This document shows, piece after piece, positions 1-5,436 of a stretch of 6,322 nt of DNA (positions within the stretch are counted from its first letter, which is position 1; each line of letters begins with the position of its first letter). The DNA is from an uncultured Alphaproteobacteria bacterium (GTDB taxonomy: Bacteria > Pseudomonadota > Alphaproteobacteria > Caulobacterales > Aquidulcibacteraceae). A program made the translations under genes and the position numbers. The stretch is from the NCBI GenBank assembly GCA_937967725.1, contig CALBSY010000331.1, positions 1 to 6,322 on the forward strand, read 5' to 3'. The notes below the pieces were generated by a model. That model was given only the letters and a program-made list of their open reading frames with translations, had not been told where the DNA came from and searched no databases.

Positions 1-239
1 TCCTTGATGTGCTCGCGCACTTTCTGCGCCATAGCCATGGCGACGGCGCGCGCCTTCTGCGCTTCTTCCTTGCGCGACGTGCGCACCGCCGGCGCCATCG
101 GCGCCTTCTCCACGTGCGTTGAGCCGCAATGCGGACACGCGATCTGGCCGCGTTCGGCCTGCTTGTCGTAATCGGCCATTGAACCGAACCAGGCGTCGAA
201 CTCGTCGCCATTCTCGCAGCGGAGATCGTAGCGGATCAT
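1..239 (-). CDS. DUF1178 family protein, N-terminal part (cut by window edge)
   Basis: This is the first 79 codons of a minus-strand gene running off the left edge. The protein begins MIRYDLRCENGDEFDAWFGS and has a CPHC knuckle at residues 35-38 plus Cys8, so a small zinc-ribbon-like start is likely. It then has a KAPMAPAVRTSRK stretch followed by a charged Ala/Lys/Glu-rich helix (about 55-79). This matches my memory of the DUF1178 family of short alphaproteobacterial and betaproteobacterial proteins, whose function is unknown. The ATG shares its bases with the stop of the upstream amidase gene (ATGA overlap at 236-239), so translation is probably coupled and the gene belongs to the comF-glutaredoxin-amidase operon. 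The C-terminus is outside the window, so completeness cannot be judged. Confidence 0.85.
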   Translation of the reverse strand, partial: MIRYDLRCENGDEFDAWFGSMADYDKQAERGQIACPHCGSTHVEKAPMAPAVRTSRKEEAQKARAVAMAMAQKVREHIK

Positions 240-1066
240 GGCCCGGTGAAATCCCGTCCGCCTTGCCAAGCTGGAATCTTCGCCCGCACCGCGGCAACAG
301 CGTCCAAATCGAGATCCGCCACAATGCAGCCGGGCTCATCGTGGTTGAGCGCGGCGACCACCTTGCCCCACGGATCGACGATCATGGAGTGCCCGTACGT
401 CGAACGGCCATCCTCGTGTTTGCCGCCCTGCGCAGGCGCGATGATATAGCAATTGGTCTCGATCGCGCGCGCACGCAGCAGCGTTTCCCAGTGCGCTTGT
501 CCGGTCGGCACGGTGAACGCCGCTGGCACAGCGATGATCTCGGCGCCTGCGCGCGCCAGTGCGCTGTAAACCGGAGGAAAGCGCACGTCATAGCAGATGG
601 TCAGCCCGAGCTTGGCGCCGAGCGGGCCCGCCGCCACAACCGCCTTCGATCCGCCTTCGAACGTATCGCTTTCGCGATAGGTCTCGCCGCTCCCGAGCGC
701 GACGTCGAACAAATTGATCTTATCGTATTGCGCGGCGACCTTGCCGTCAGGGCTGAACAGGAACGAGCGGTTGAACACTTTGCCGCCGCTAGCCGGCACG
801 GAGCCAGAACCAAGCAGCAGCCACACGCCCAGCTCCTGCGCCATCGCGCCCCAAGCCCGGATCTCCTGATCGATTTGCGCCGAGCTGACGGTCGCAATCA
901 TGCGCTCCTTGTTACGGTCAAGCACGACGGAACATTCGGGTGTCGCGATCAATCGCGCGCCCGCGGCGGCAGCCTCACGCAACAGCGGCGTCGCGGCGGC
1001 GCGGTTGGCGCCCGGCTCGATGCCGGACCGCAATTGAATGGCTGCGGCGCGCAGCTTCCGCATCAC
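236..1066 (-). CDS. Nit-type carbon-nitrogen hydrolase, probable deaminated-glutathione amidase
   Basis: A nitrilase-superfamily amidase of 276 residues, the usual length. The Glu-Lys-Cys catalytic triad is visible: Glu44 in ATPECS, Lys116 in YDKINLFDV, Cys158 in TICYDVRFP. Glu132 in RES matches the second conserved glutamate of Nit enzymes. The TYGHSMIVDPWG block (223-234) is typical of the Nit1/Nit2/YbeM branch. Nit1-type enzymes hydrolyse deaminated glutathione, a transaminase side product. The neighbouring glutaredoxin gene fits that role, but omega-amidase or another small amide is possible. No signal peptide is seen, so it is cytoplasmic. Two starts are possible: GTG at 1066, overlapping the glutaredoxin TGA, or ATG at 1063, with GGGGA a few bases upstream in the mRNA. 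I favour the ATG slightly. The 3' end overlaps the DUF1178 start by 4 bp. Confidence 0.92.
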   Translation of the reverse strand: MMRKLRAAAIQLRSGIEPGANRAAATPLLREAAAAGARLIATPECSVVLDRNKERMIATVSSAQIDQEIRAWGAMAQELGVWLLLGSGSVPASGGKVFNRSFLFSPDGKVAAQYDKINLFDVALGSGETYRESDTFEGGSKAVVAAGPLGAKLGLTICYDVRFPPVYSALARAGAEIIAVPAAFTVPTGQAHWETLLRARAIETNCYIIAPAQGGKHEDGRSTYGHSMIVDPWGKVVAALNHDEPGCIVADLDLDAVAAVRAKIPAWQGGRDFTGP

Positions 1067-1320
1067 GTCCCCATCAGTAAAGAATCGAGCCCGCCGCGGC
1101 TTTCCAGCGCGTGCAGCTCGTCACACCCGCCAATATGGGTATCGCCGACGAAGATTTGAGGAAAGGTCCAGCGTCCTGAGCGCGACACCATTTCCTGCCG
1201 CTTCAGCGGGCAGCCGGTGGCGTCGATCTCGGTCACCTCCACGCCCTTGCGCTGCAGCAGCGCGATTGCGCGCGTGCAGTACGGGCAAAAGGCGCGGGTG
1301 TAGACAGTGACGGGAACCAT
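1063..1320 (-). CDS. grxC: Glutaredoxin, dithiol class (GrxC type)
   Basis: An 85-residue glutaredoxin, the normal size for the single-domain bacterial form. It reduces protein disulfides and glutathione mixed disulfides using glutathione in the cytoplasm. The dithiol active site CPYC is at residues 12-15 after the first beta strand (VTVYTR). The cis-proline segment TFPQIFV is at 52-58, and the glutathione-binding GGCDEL turn is at 64-69. Extra cysteines are Cys37 and Cys66. The gene starts at ATG 1320, 14 bp after the comF-like stop, with only a weak ribosome site. Its stop overlaps the start region of the amidase, so all are probably on one transcript. GrxC is the likely subtype from CPYC and length. 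Confidence 0.95.
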   Translation of the reverse strand: MVPVTVYTRAFCPYCTRAIALLQRKGVEVTEIDATGCPLKRQEMVSRSGRWTFPQIFVGDTHIGGCDELHALESRGGLDSLLMGT

Positions 1321-1334
1321 GCCGACTCAGTTTC

Positions 1335-2096
1335 TCACGCAAGGATATCCGTCGGCCTAACGACGCGCGCCAGGGTGACTGCATGCACTTCTGCAGCCCC
1401 GGCCTTGCGTAATGCACGCGCGCACGCCTCCAGCGTCGCTCCAGTCGTAAAAACATCGTCCACGACGAGGATCGTTTTGCCCTCGAACCGCCCGCCGGCC
1501 TTGATTGCGCCGCCCACATTGCGCCGCCGCTCGGAAGCGGACAGCCCAGCTTGGCTCTTGCGCCGCTTCACTCGGCGCAATCCCGCCGGCTTCCAGCGCT
1601 TGCCGCTGGCGCGGGCCAGCGCCTGCGCCAGCCACGCGGCCTGGTTGAAGCTGCGGGTGGCAAGCCGCGTCCAGTGCATCGGCGCCGGCGCGATGAAATC
1701 GGCGCGCGCCAGCGTCTCGCCCGCCGCCGCGCTCATCCAGCGGGCGAACAGGGGCAGGCCATCGCGCCGCCCGCCACGCTTCAGGTCGAGGATCAACCGT
1801 CGTGCATGGTCGTCGTAGGCTAGCGCCGCGCGGGCGCTATCGTACGCCGGCTTGCGCCCCGCACACGCGCCGCAGACCGCGGCCGGTCCCGCATCGTCCG
1901 GCAACGGAAACCCGCACCGCGCGCACCAGGGCTCCGCCAGGAATTTCAGTTCGCCCCACAGCGCCGGCTCGATCACGCCCGGACGATCAACGATTGCGTC
2001 TGACAACAGCGAGCGCGGCGGCCATATCAAGTCCGACAAGCGCGCGATTGCGCCACGTTTCCTGAACACCCCGCCCGCGCGGTAGGATGAGGTCAT
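1335..2096 (-). CDS. comF: ComF family phosphoribosyltransferase-like protein
   Basis: A protein of 253 residues if started at ATG 2096. It has the ComF layout: an N-terminal zinc-finger region, then a type I phosphoribosyltransferase-like domain. Visible are LIWPPR (23-28), a zinc knuckle pair CARC (58-61) and CGAC (75-78), the RSFNQAAWLA motif (148-157), KSQAGLSASERRRN (180-193) and the PRPP-loop VVDDVFTTGAT (211-221). ComF proteins are tied to DNA uptake in naturally competent bacteria, but are widely conserved and their biochemical role is unsettled. The cysteine pair expected after PPR is missing (RSLLSD, then VIEPALW). The ATG at 2096 overlaps the start codon of the divergent methyltransferase. 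A GTG at 2069 would give a 244-residue protein and leave a short gap. I could not decide between them; a longer reading frame upstream is only antisense to the methyltransferase. Confidence 0.9.
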   Translation of the reverse strand: MTSSYRAGGVFRKRGAIARLSDLIWPPRSLLSDAIVDRPGVIEPALWGELKFLAEPWCARCGFPLPDDAGPAAVCGACAGRKPAYDSARAALAYDDHARRLILDLKRGGRRDGLPLFARWMSAAAGETLARADFIAPAPMHWTRLATRSFNQAAWLAQALARASGKRWKPAGLRRVKRRKSQAGLSASERRRNVGGAIKAGGRFEGKTILVVDDVFTTGATLEACARALRKAGAAEVHAVTLARVVRPTDILA

Positions 2097-2994
2097 GCCA
2101 GAGCCGCCCCCGCAACTGGGACCATTCGAGCCACGGCTGGTGCGCCAGCGCAAGCGCCGCGCGCGTGCGACCTTCCGCAAGGCCGCATTCCTGCACCAGC
2201 ACGTCGCCACGGACTTGGCCGAGCGGCTGGAGGCGATCCCGCGCCAGTTCGCGCAGGTGCTGGTGCTCGGCGGCGGCGGACTGTTCCAGGAGGCCGTAGC
2301 TGAGCGGCCCGAGTTGGCGGCGCGGCTCGGCGCGATGATTCAGGCCGATGTCGCTGACGGCGATGTCGTGCTCGATCCCGAACGCTTGCCGTTCGCGGAG
2401 GGCGTGTTCGATCTCATCGTGTCGCCGCTAGCGCTGCACAGCGTGAACGATCTGCCCGGCGCGCTGATCCAATTGCGCCGCGCGCTGAAGCCGGACGGCC
2501 TGCTGCTGGCCTCCGTGTTCGGCGGCGAAACCTTGAAGGAATTGCGCTTCGCGCTGCTGCAAGCGGAGAGCGACCTCACTGGCGGCGCCGGCCCGCGCAT
2601 TGCGCCTTTCGCCGATTTGCAGGACTTGGCCCATCTCCTCCAGCGCGCCGGCTACGCCTTGCCAGCGGCGGATCGCGACATCATCACCGTGCGCTATGGC
2701 GACCCGATGAATCTGCTGGTGGATTTACGGGCGATGGGCGAAACTGCGGCGCTGCGTGAGCGCAATCCTCGCGGCTTGAGCCGCCGCATCCTCGCCCGCG
2801 CGTTCGCACTTTACGCCGGGCACTTCGCCGACGCCGACGATCGCGTCCGCGCCACCTTCGAAATCCTCACCGCTACCGGCTGGGTCCCACACGAGAGCCA
2901 GCAGAAGCCGCTGAAACCCGGAAGCGCAAAGGCGCGGCTGGCGGATGCGCTTGGGACGGAGGAGCGAAGCGCGGGAGATAAGGCGGGCTCATGA
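2095..2994 (+). CDS. Class I SAM-dependent methyltransferase-fold protein, NDUFAF5/BioC-like
   Basis: A protein of 299 residues resembling the alphaproteobacterial relatives of NDUFAF5, the mitochondrial complex I assembly factor that hydroxylates an arginine of the NDUFS7 subunit. Family signs: a basic start FEPRLVRQRKRRA (11-23), a glycine-rich loop VLVLGGGG (55-62), LDPERLPFAEGVFDLIVS (93-110), LALHSVNDLPGALIQLRRAL (112-131), LKPDGLLLASVFGGETL (131-147), and the C-terminal signature TGWVPHESQQKPLKPGSAK (261-279). Many automatic annotations would say methyltransferase; BioC is a relative acting in biotin synthesis, but no bio genes are near. The glycine loop lacks the acidic residue and GxG spacing typical of methyltransferases. 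The start has a good ribosome site (AGGATGAGG just upstream). The gene diverges from comF and converges on the orphan gene at 3020. Confidence 0.88.
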   Translation: MPEPPPQLGPFEPRLVRQRKRRARATFRKAAFLHQHVATDLAERLEAIPRQFAQVLVLGGGGLFQEAVAERPELAARLGAMIQADVADGDVVLDPERLPFAEGVFDLIVSPLALHSVNDLPGALIQLRRALKPDGLLLASVFGGETLKELRFALLQAESDLTGGAGPRIAPFADLQDLAHLLQRAGYALPAADRDIITVRYGDPMNLLVDLRAMGETAALRERNPRGLSRRILARAFALYAGHFADADDRVRATFEILTATGWVPHESQQKPLKPGSAKARLADALGTEERSAGDKAGS

Positions 2995-3018
2995 GTCCGC
3001 TTCTCGCCGAGAGCGGAC
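2995..3018. repeat. 24-nt palindromic element, left copy; possible bidirectional terminator
   Basis: An inverted repeat filling the 25-bp gap between the convergent stops at 2994 and 3020. The arms are GTCCGC (2995-3000) and GCGGAC (3013-3018), with an inner TCTC/GAGA stem around a GCC loop. It starts on the base after the methyltransferase stop codon. No T-run follows on either strand, so a classical intrinsic terminator is not shown, although the position suits one. A related 24-nt sequence lies at 3513-3536 (15 of 24 positions identical). Confidence 0.6.
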
Positions 3019-3019
3019 C

Positions 3020-3472
3020 TTAGAGGTGTCTCCAGATTTTCCTGAGATCGAGCGCCAGCGCCTCAGACAAAGCCCTGTCCTGTTCCGCAGTCGTCTGTCG
3101 AATGTTTGGGTTTTTGGCCTCAAGGGCGAAACGCGCGAAGCCGGCTGGCCAGACATAGTTCAGGTCGTTCAGATTAGTTGAACGTCCGCAGCACGGCGTC
3201 GTCACGCGAAGGTCTTCAAACCTGGTCTTGTAGGCGTCGCCAGTCGCATCACCCCACCATTCTTCAATATCAGCGCCACAGTGAGGACATTTGACGCCCG
3301 ACCAGTTTGATCCACAATCGTGAAATTCGATCTCGTTGGAAAATCTCGCTTGAACATCGTCACCTGCGTCAGGCGCGAACCGCTTCAACAGTTCGACGGC
3401 AGTGTCTGCCCCAATCTGACTAGGTATGGCGGTCGGATCGGTGGGGATAAAGATCAGCCAGTTGTCGGACAT
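3020..3472 (-). CDS. Zinc-ribbon-like protein of unknown function, low GC
   Basis: A 150-residue soluble protein with no signal peptide or membrane segment. I do not recognise a characterised family, though similar hypothetical proteins with the same N-terminal SDNWLIFIPTDP and central pattern seem familiar from scattered bacteria. Four cysteines look like a metal site: CPHC at 62-65 and CC at 94-95, with Cys53 and His51 nearby. A LNDLNYVWPAGFARFALEAKN-like block (101-121) follows the second cysteine pair. The start is ATG 3472 with only a weak GAG upstream; no alternative in-frame ATG lies before it. By hand count over 240 bases (3061-3180, 3241-3360) GC is about 52%, against about 64% in 180 bases of neighbouring coq7. 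It follows coq7 by 64 bp and is flanked by related palindromes, so it may be acquired. Confidence 0.8.
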   Translation of the reverse strand: MSDNWLIFIPTDPTAIPSQIGADTAVELLKRFAPDAGDDVQARFSNEIEFHDCGSNWSGVKCPHCGADIEEWWGDATGDAYKTRFEDLRVTTPCCGRSTNLNDLNYVWPAGFARFALEAKNPNIRQTTAEQDRALSEALALDLRKIWRHL

Positions 3473-3512
3473 CGCTAGCTCATGAAGCAGCCGCTTGAGC
3501 GGGAATGCAACT

Positions 3513-3536
3513 GTCCGTTTTGGGCCAGAAGCAGTC
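3513..3536. repeat. 24-nt imperfect palindromic element, right copy
   Basis: This element lies directly after the coq7 stop codon (TAG, complement of 3537-3539) in the direction of coq7 transcription. Read on the plus strand it shares GTCCG-n-TT, a central GCC, and AGC-n-G-n-C with the element at 2995-3018 at identical spacing; 15 of 24 positions match. Its own folding is weaker, with two mismatches in the stem and a GGGCCA loop. A smaller CCGC/GCGG hairpin at 3491-3502 lies beside it. The pattern resembles dispersed alphaproteobacterial intergenic palindromes that I recall only loosely. Confidence 0.4.
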
Positions 3537-4094
3537 CTAAATCTTCTCCGAAATCCGGATCGCGGCGCGGCAGCCGAACTTGATCACCGCTGACAGAACC
3601 TCATAGCCGGGCGCATCACGCGCGCCTTGCTCCACCGCAGTGTCCTTATGCGCCAGTTCGTCGGCGCGGAAGCGGTCGACCACGTGCTTCAGCTCAGCAT
3701 CCACGCCTTTCAGCGCGTCGCTCTGGCGCGCGTAATGTTCTTCGATCACCTCTTCGACCGCTTCAGTGCAAGCGTGCGCAGCCTGTTCGCCCATCAACGC
3801 GGTCGCCGCGCCGAGGCCGAAACCCATCACCCGCCAGAGCGGCGCCATCGCCGTGGGCCGTACGCCGCGTTCGGCGATCATGCGGTCGAAGGTTTCGAGG
3901 TGCTCTTTCTCGCCCGCTTCCATCTCAGCGATTACGCGTGCGGCGTGCGCCTTGCCTTCGATGCGGTCGAACACGGCGCGCTGACCACGATAGATTTGCA
4001 CCGCGCCGTATTCGCCGGCGTGATCGACGCGGATCATCTCGGCCAACTGGCGCTCGCGCACGCTTTCGCCCGGCATCGGCGGCGAACGAGTCAT
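3537..4094 (-). CDS. coq7: Demethoxyubiquinone hydroxylase, CoQ7 family
   Basis: A di-iron monooxygenase of 185 residues that hydroxylates demethoxyubiquinone late in ubiquinone synthesis, at the inner membrane. Predicted iron ligands, aligned by eye to human COQ7: Glu28 (VDHAGEYGA), Glu62 and His65 (EKEH), Glu114 (CTEAVEE), Glu146 and His149 (DELAH). All six are present. A moderately hydrophobic stretch (about 88-106) would lie against the membrane. An in-frame extension to 4196 exists, but it only runs antiphase through the dsbB end and lacks family residues, so ATG 4094 is chosen. That ATG overlaps the dsbB stop (ATGA at 4091-4094), suggesting coupled translation. The length equals that of other bacterial CoQ7 proteins, which are used in place of or beside UbiF. 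Confidence 0.95.
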   Translation of the reverse strand: MTRSPPMPGESVRERQLAEMIRVDHAGEYGAVQIYRGQRAVFDRIEGKAHAARVIAEMEAGEKEHLETFDRMIAERGVRPTAMAPLWRVMGFGLGAATALMGEQAAHACTEAVEEVIEEHYARQSDALKGVDAELKHVVDRFRADELAHKDTAVEQGARDAPGYEVLSAVIKFGCRAAIRISEKI

Positions 4095-4579
4095 ATCTTC
4101 TTCTCCGGCGCCAGCGCCACGGCGAAGCTCGCCAGCGCCAGCAGCAAGGAAACAATCGCGTTCCAACCCGCCATCGAAATGCCGAGCCATTGCCATGCGA
4201 TCTCGTCGCAGCGCGGCACGACCAGCTCGGCGTTCAGATCGAACGTCAGGTCGCTATCCAAATCGACGCGCGCATCGCATTGCGCGACCACCCAATGCTG
4301 CTCGACCGCGACGTGATACATGCCCATCGCCGCGCTGCCCAGGAGCACGAGCCCAACCGCCATCACCGCCCATCCCGTCCAGCCCGGTTTGAACCGCGCT
4401 AGCGCCAGCGCCGCTACAGAGACGCCCATTACGCCCCAGTGCCAATTGCGCTGATCCAGGCACAGCGGACACGGCTGGAGGCCCAAGGTGTTTTGAAAAT
4501 AGAAGATGGCCGCGGCCAACATCGCCCCAGAGGCGAGCAGTGTGATGAGCGGCCAGATCGGTCGGAGTCGCGCCAGCAT
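4091..4579 (-). CDS. dsbB: DsbB-like disulfide bond formation protein B
   Basis: An inner-membrane quinone reductase that reoxidises the periplasmic thiol oxidase DsbA and passes electrons to ubiquinone. Residue numbers here count from a GTG at 4588; starting at ATG 4579 removes three residues and gives 162. Four hydrophobic segments are visible (about 11-31, 51-66, 71-91, 133-160), as in DsbB. The first periplasmic loop carries CPLC (40-43), followed by DQRNWHWG. The second loop carries Cys104 and Cys127. These are the two redox pairs of the family. I prefer ATG 4579; upstream ribosome signals are weak for both starts. The gene lies 52 bp after the yqaA-like stop and overlaps coq7 by 4 bp. 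No dsbA is in the window. Confidence 0.92.
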   Translation of the reverse strand: MLARLRPIWPLITLLASGAMLAAAIFYFQNTLGLQPCPLCLDQRNWHWGVMGVSVAALALARFKPGWTGWAVMAVGLVLLGSAAMGMYHVAVEQHWVVAQCDARVDLDSDLTFDLNAELVVPRCDEIAWQWLGISMAGWNAIVSLLLALASFAVALAPEKKI

Positions 4580-4631
4580 GGCCGCCACTCTAGCGCAGAA
4601 AATCGCGGCCTATCTGCGGCGCGCCGCCGCG

Positions 4632-5216
4632 TCAGTGGATATAGCGAAGCGCCAGCACGGCCAGCACGATCGCAACGGCCACGACCACCAACACCAGCCC
4701 CATGCGCTTTTCCATGATCGGCGCGATCTGCGGCCCGAAGCGCTGGAAAATCCAAGCCACGGCCAGGAAGCGCAGCCCGCGCGTGATGATCGAAGCAACA
4801 ATAAAGATGGGCAGCGAGAAATGCAGCGCGCCGGACAGGATCGTCACCAGCTTATAGGGGATCGGCGTCAGACCCTTGAGGAAGATGAACCAGGCGCCCC
4901 ACTGATCGTAAAAGGCGCGCAGCTCCATTTCGCGCTCGCCCGAATAGCCGAAGAAATTAAGGATGTGCCGGCCAATCTGATCCATCAGGAACATGCCGAT
5001 GGCGTAGCCGAGCAGTCCCCCGAGCACCGAGGCGACCGTACAAGTGAGCGCATAGCGCAGCCACCGCTCGGGCGCGGCCGCCGCCATCGGCCCCAGCATC
5101 AAATCGGGCGGCAGCGGGAAAAAGGAACTCTCGGCAAACGAGACGGCAAACAGCGCCCGCTCCGCATTGGGAGAACGGGCGGCGGACATCATCTGGTCTT
5201 TAAGGCCGGTGAGCAT
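4632..5216 (-). CDS. YqaA family (DedA/VTT-domain) inner membrane protein
   Basis: A 194-residue polytopic membrane protein of the YqaA branch of the DedA/SNARE-associated (VTT) superfamily. Members are thought to act in membrane lipid handling or transport; some DedA relatives move undecaprenyl phosphate, but the YqaA role is not settled. Family signs are FAESSFFPLPPD (27-38), the glycine-rich helix SVLGGLLGYAIGMFL (63-77), and KGLTPIPYKLVTILSG (114-129), the re-entrant-loop motif with its conserved proline pair. TRGLRF (145-150) holds the conserved arginine. The last hydrophobic helix is at 173-190. Start ATG 5216 has almost no ribosome site. It is the first gene of the minus-strand operon running to dsbB and coq7, an order I recall from other alphaproteobacteria. 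Confidence 0.9.
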   Translation of the reverse strand: MLTGLKDQMMSAARSPNAERALFAVSFAESSFFPLPPDLMLGPMAAAAPERWLRYALTCTVASVLGGLLGYAIGMFLMDQIGRHILNFFGYSGEREMELRAFYDQWGAWFIFLKGLTPIPYKLVTILSGALHFSLPIFIVASIITRGLRFLAVAWIFQRFGPQIAPIMEKRMGLVLVVVAVAIVLAVLALRYIH

Positions 5217-5227
5217 CGGGCATGGCC

Positions 5228-5254
5228 GCTAGCACGGTTCGCGCCAAAGGTCAG
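5228..5254 (-). promoter_or_regulatory. Tentative promoter for the yqaA-dsbB-coq7 operon
   Basis: On the minus strand CTGACC (5249-5254) and GCTAGC (5228-5233) are 15 bp apart. They resemble the TTGAC and GCTA parts of the Caulobacter housekeeping promoter pattern. A start just after would give a very short leader, consistent with the missing ribosome site at ATG 5216. Weak evidence, as the match is partial and spacing slightly long. Confidence 0.25.
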
Positions 5255-5278
5255 GCGGCGTTGCTGCGGCCAAGTTGT

Positions 5279-5306
5279 TTGACAGTGGGTGAGGCCGCCC
5301 TTAACC
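5279..5306 (+). promoter_or_regulatory. Probable promoter of tRNA-Leu (and perhaps the transporter)
   Basis: A perfect TTGACA (5279-5284) is followed after 16 bp by TTAACC (5301-5306), an acceptable alphaproteobacterial -10 region. Transcription would begin around 5313, leaving a leader of about 18 nt before the tRNA at 5331. The position, directly upstream of a tRNA in a divergent gap, supports the call. The next gene, 19 bp after the tRNA, may share it. Confidence 0.55.
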
Positions 5307-5330
5307 CTCCTGCCCCGCGCCAATGGACAA

Positions 5331-5417
5331 GCCCCAGTGGCGGAATCGGTAGACGCAGCAGACTCAAAATCTGCCGCAGGCAACTGCGTGCCCGTTCGAG
5401 TCGGGCCTGGGGCACCA
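5331..5417 (+). tRNA. tRNA-Leu (anticodon CAA)
   Basis: An 87-nt tRNA including encoded CCA (5415-5417). The acceptor stem GCCCCAG (5331-5337) pairs with CTGGGGC (5407-5413), with discriminator A5414. The anticodon stem GCAGA (5358-5362) pairs with TCTGC (5370-5374) around loop CTCAAAA, giving anticodon CAA at 5365-5367, which reads the leucine codon UUG. The T stem GCCCG (5390-5394) pairs with CGGGC (5402-5406) around loop TTCGAGT. The long variable arm (about 5375-5389, with GCAG/CTGC pairing) is the class II type found in leucine tRNAs. Confidence 0.97.
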
Positions 5418-5436
5418 TCAACGCGGGGGAGCGCCG

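Noticed and set aside
119..1159. Long plus-strand open frame of 346 codons opposite the amidase and glutaredoxin genes
   Set aside because: It is antisense to two clear conserved genes, is very rich in Arg/Ala/His as expected for a GC-rich shadow frame, and has no recognisable motif.
3475..3483. Tiny ATG-AGC-TAG reading frame just upstream of the orphan gene start
   Set aside because: It is two codons long and has no supporting ribosome site, so it is probably chance.
3627..4316. Plus-strand open frame of 229 codons opposite coq7 and dsbB
   Set aside because: Antisense shadow of conserved genes with no family features.
4616..4627. Perfect 12-bp palindrome GCGGCGCGCCGC between the yqaA-like gene and dsbB
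   Set aside because: Short GC-only palindromes are expected in DNA this GC-rich; there is no T-run after it and the genes appear co-transcribed.
4506..5282. Plus-strand open frame of 258 codons opposite dsbB and the yqaA-like gene
   Set aside because: It is dominated by Arg, Gln, His and Glu, typical of the reverse frame of membrane-protein genes, and the real genes are on the minus strand.
5343..5402. Three GANTC sites (5343, 5361, 5398), the CcrM methylation site of many alphaproteobacteria, within 60 bp
   Set aside because: All three lie in constrained tRNA sequence (D loop, anticodon arm, T loop), so they follow from tRNA structure and do not indicate a regulatory cluster.
5331..5417. 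tRNA-Leu as an attachment site for an integrated element
   Set aside because: No duplicated tRNA 3' end, integrase or composition shift is visible next to it in this window.
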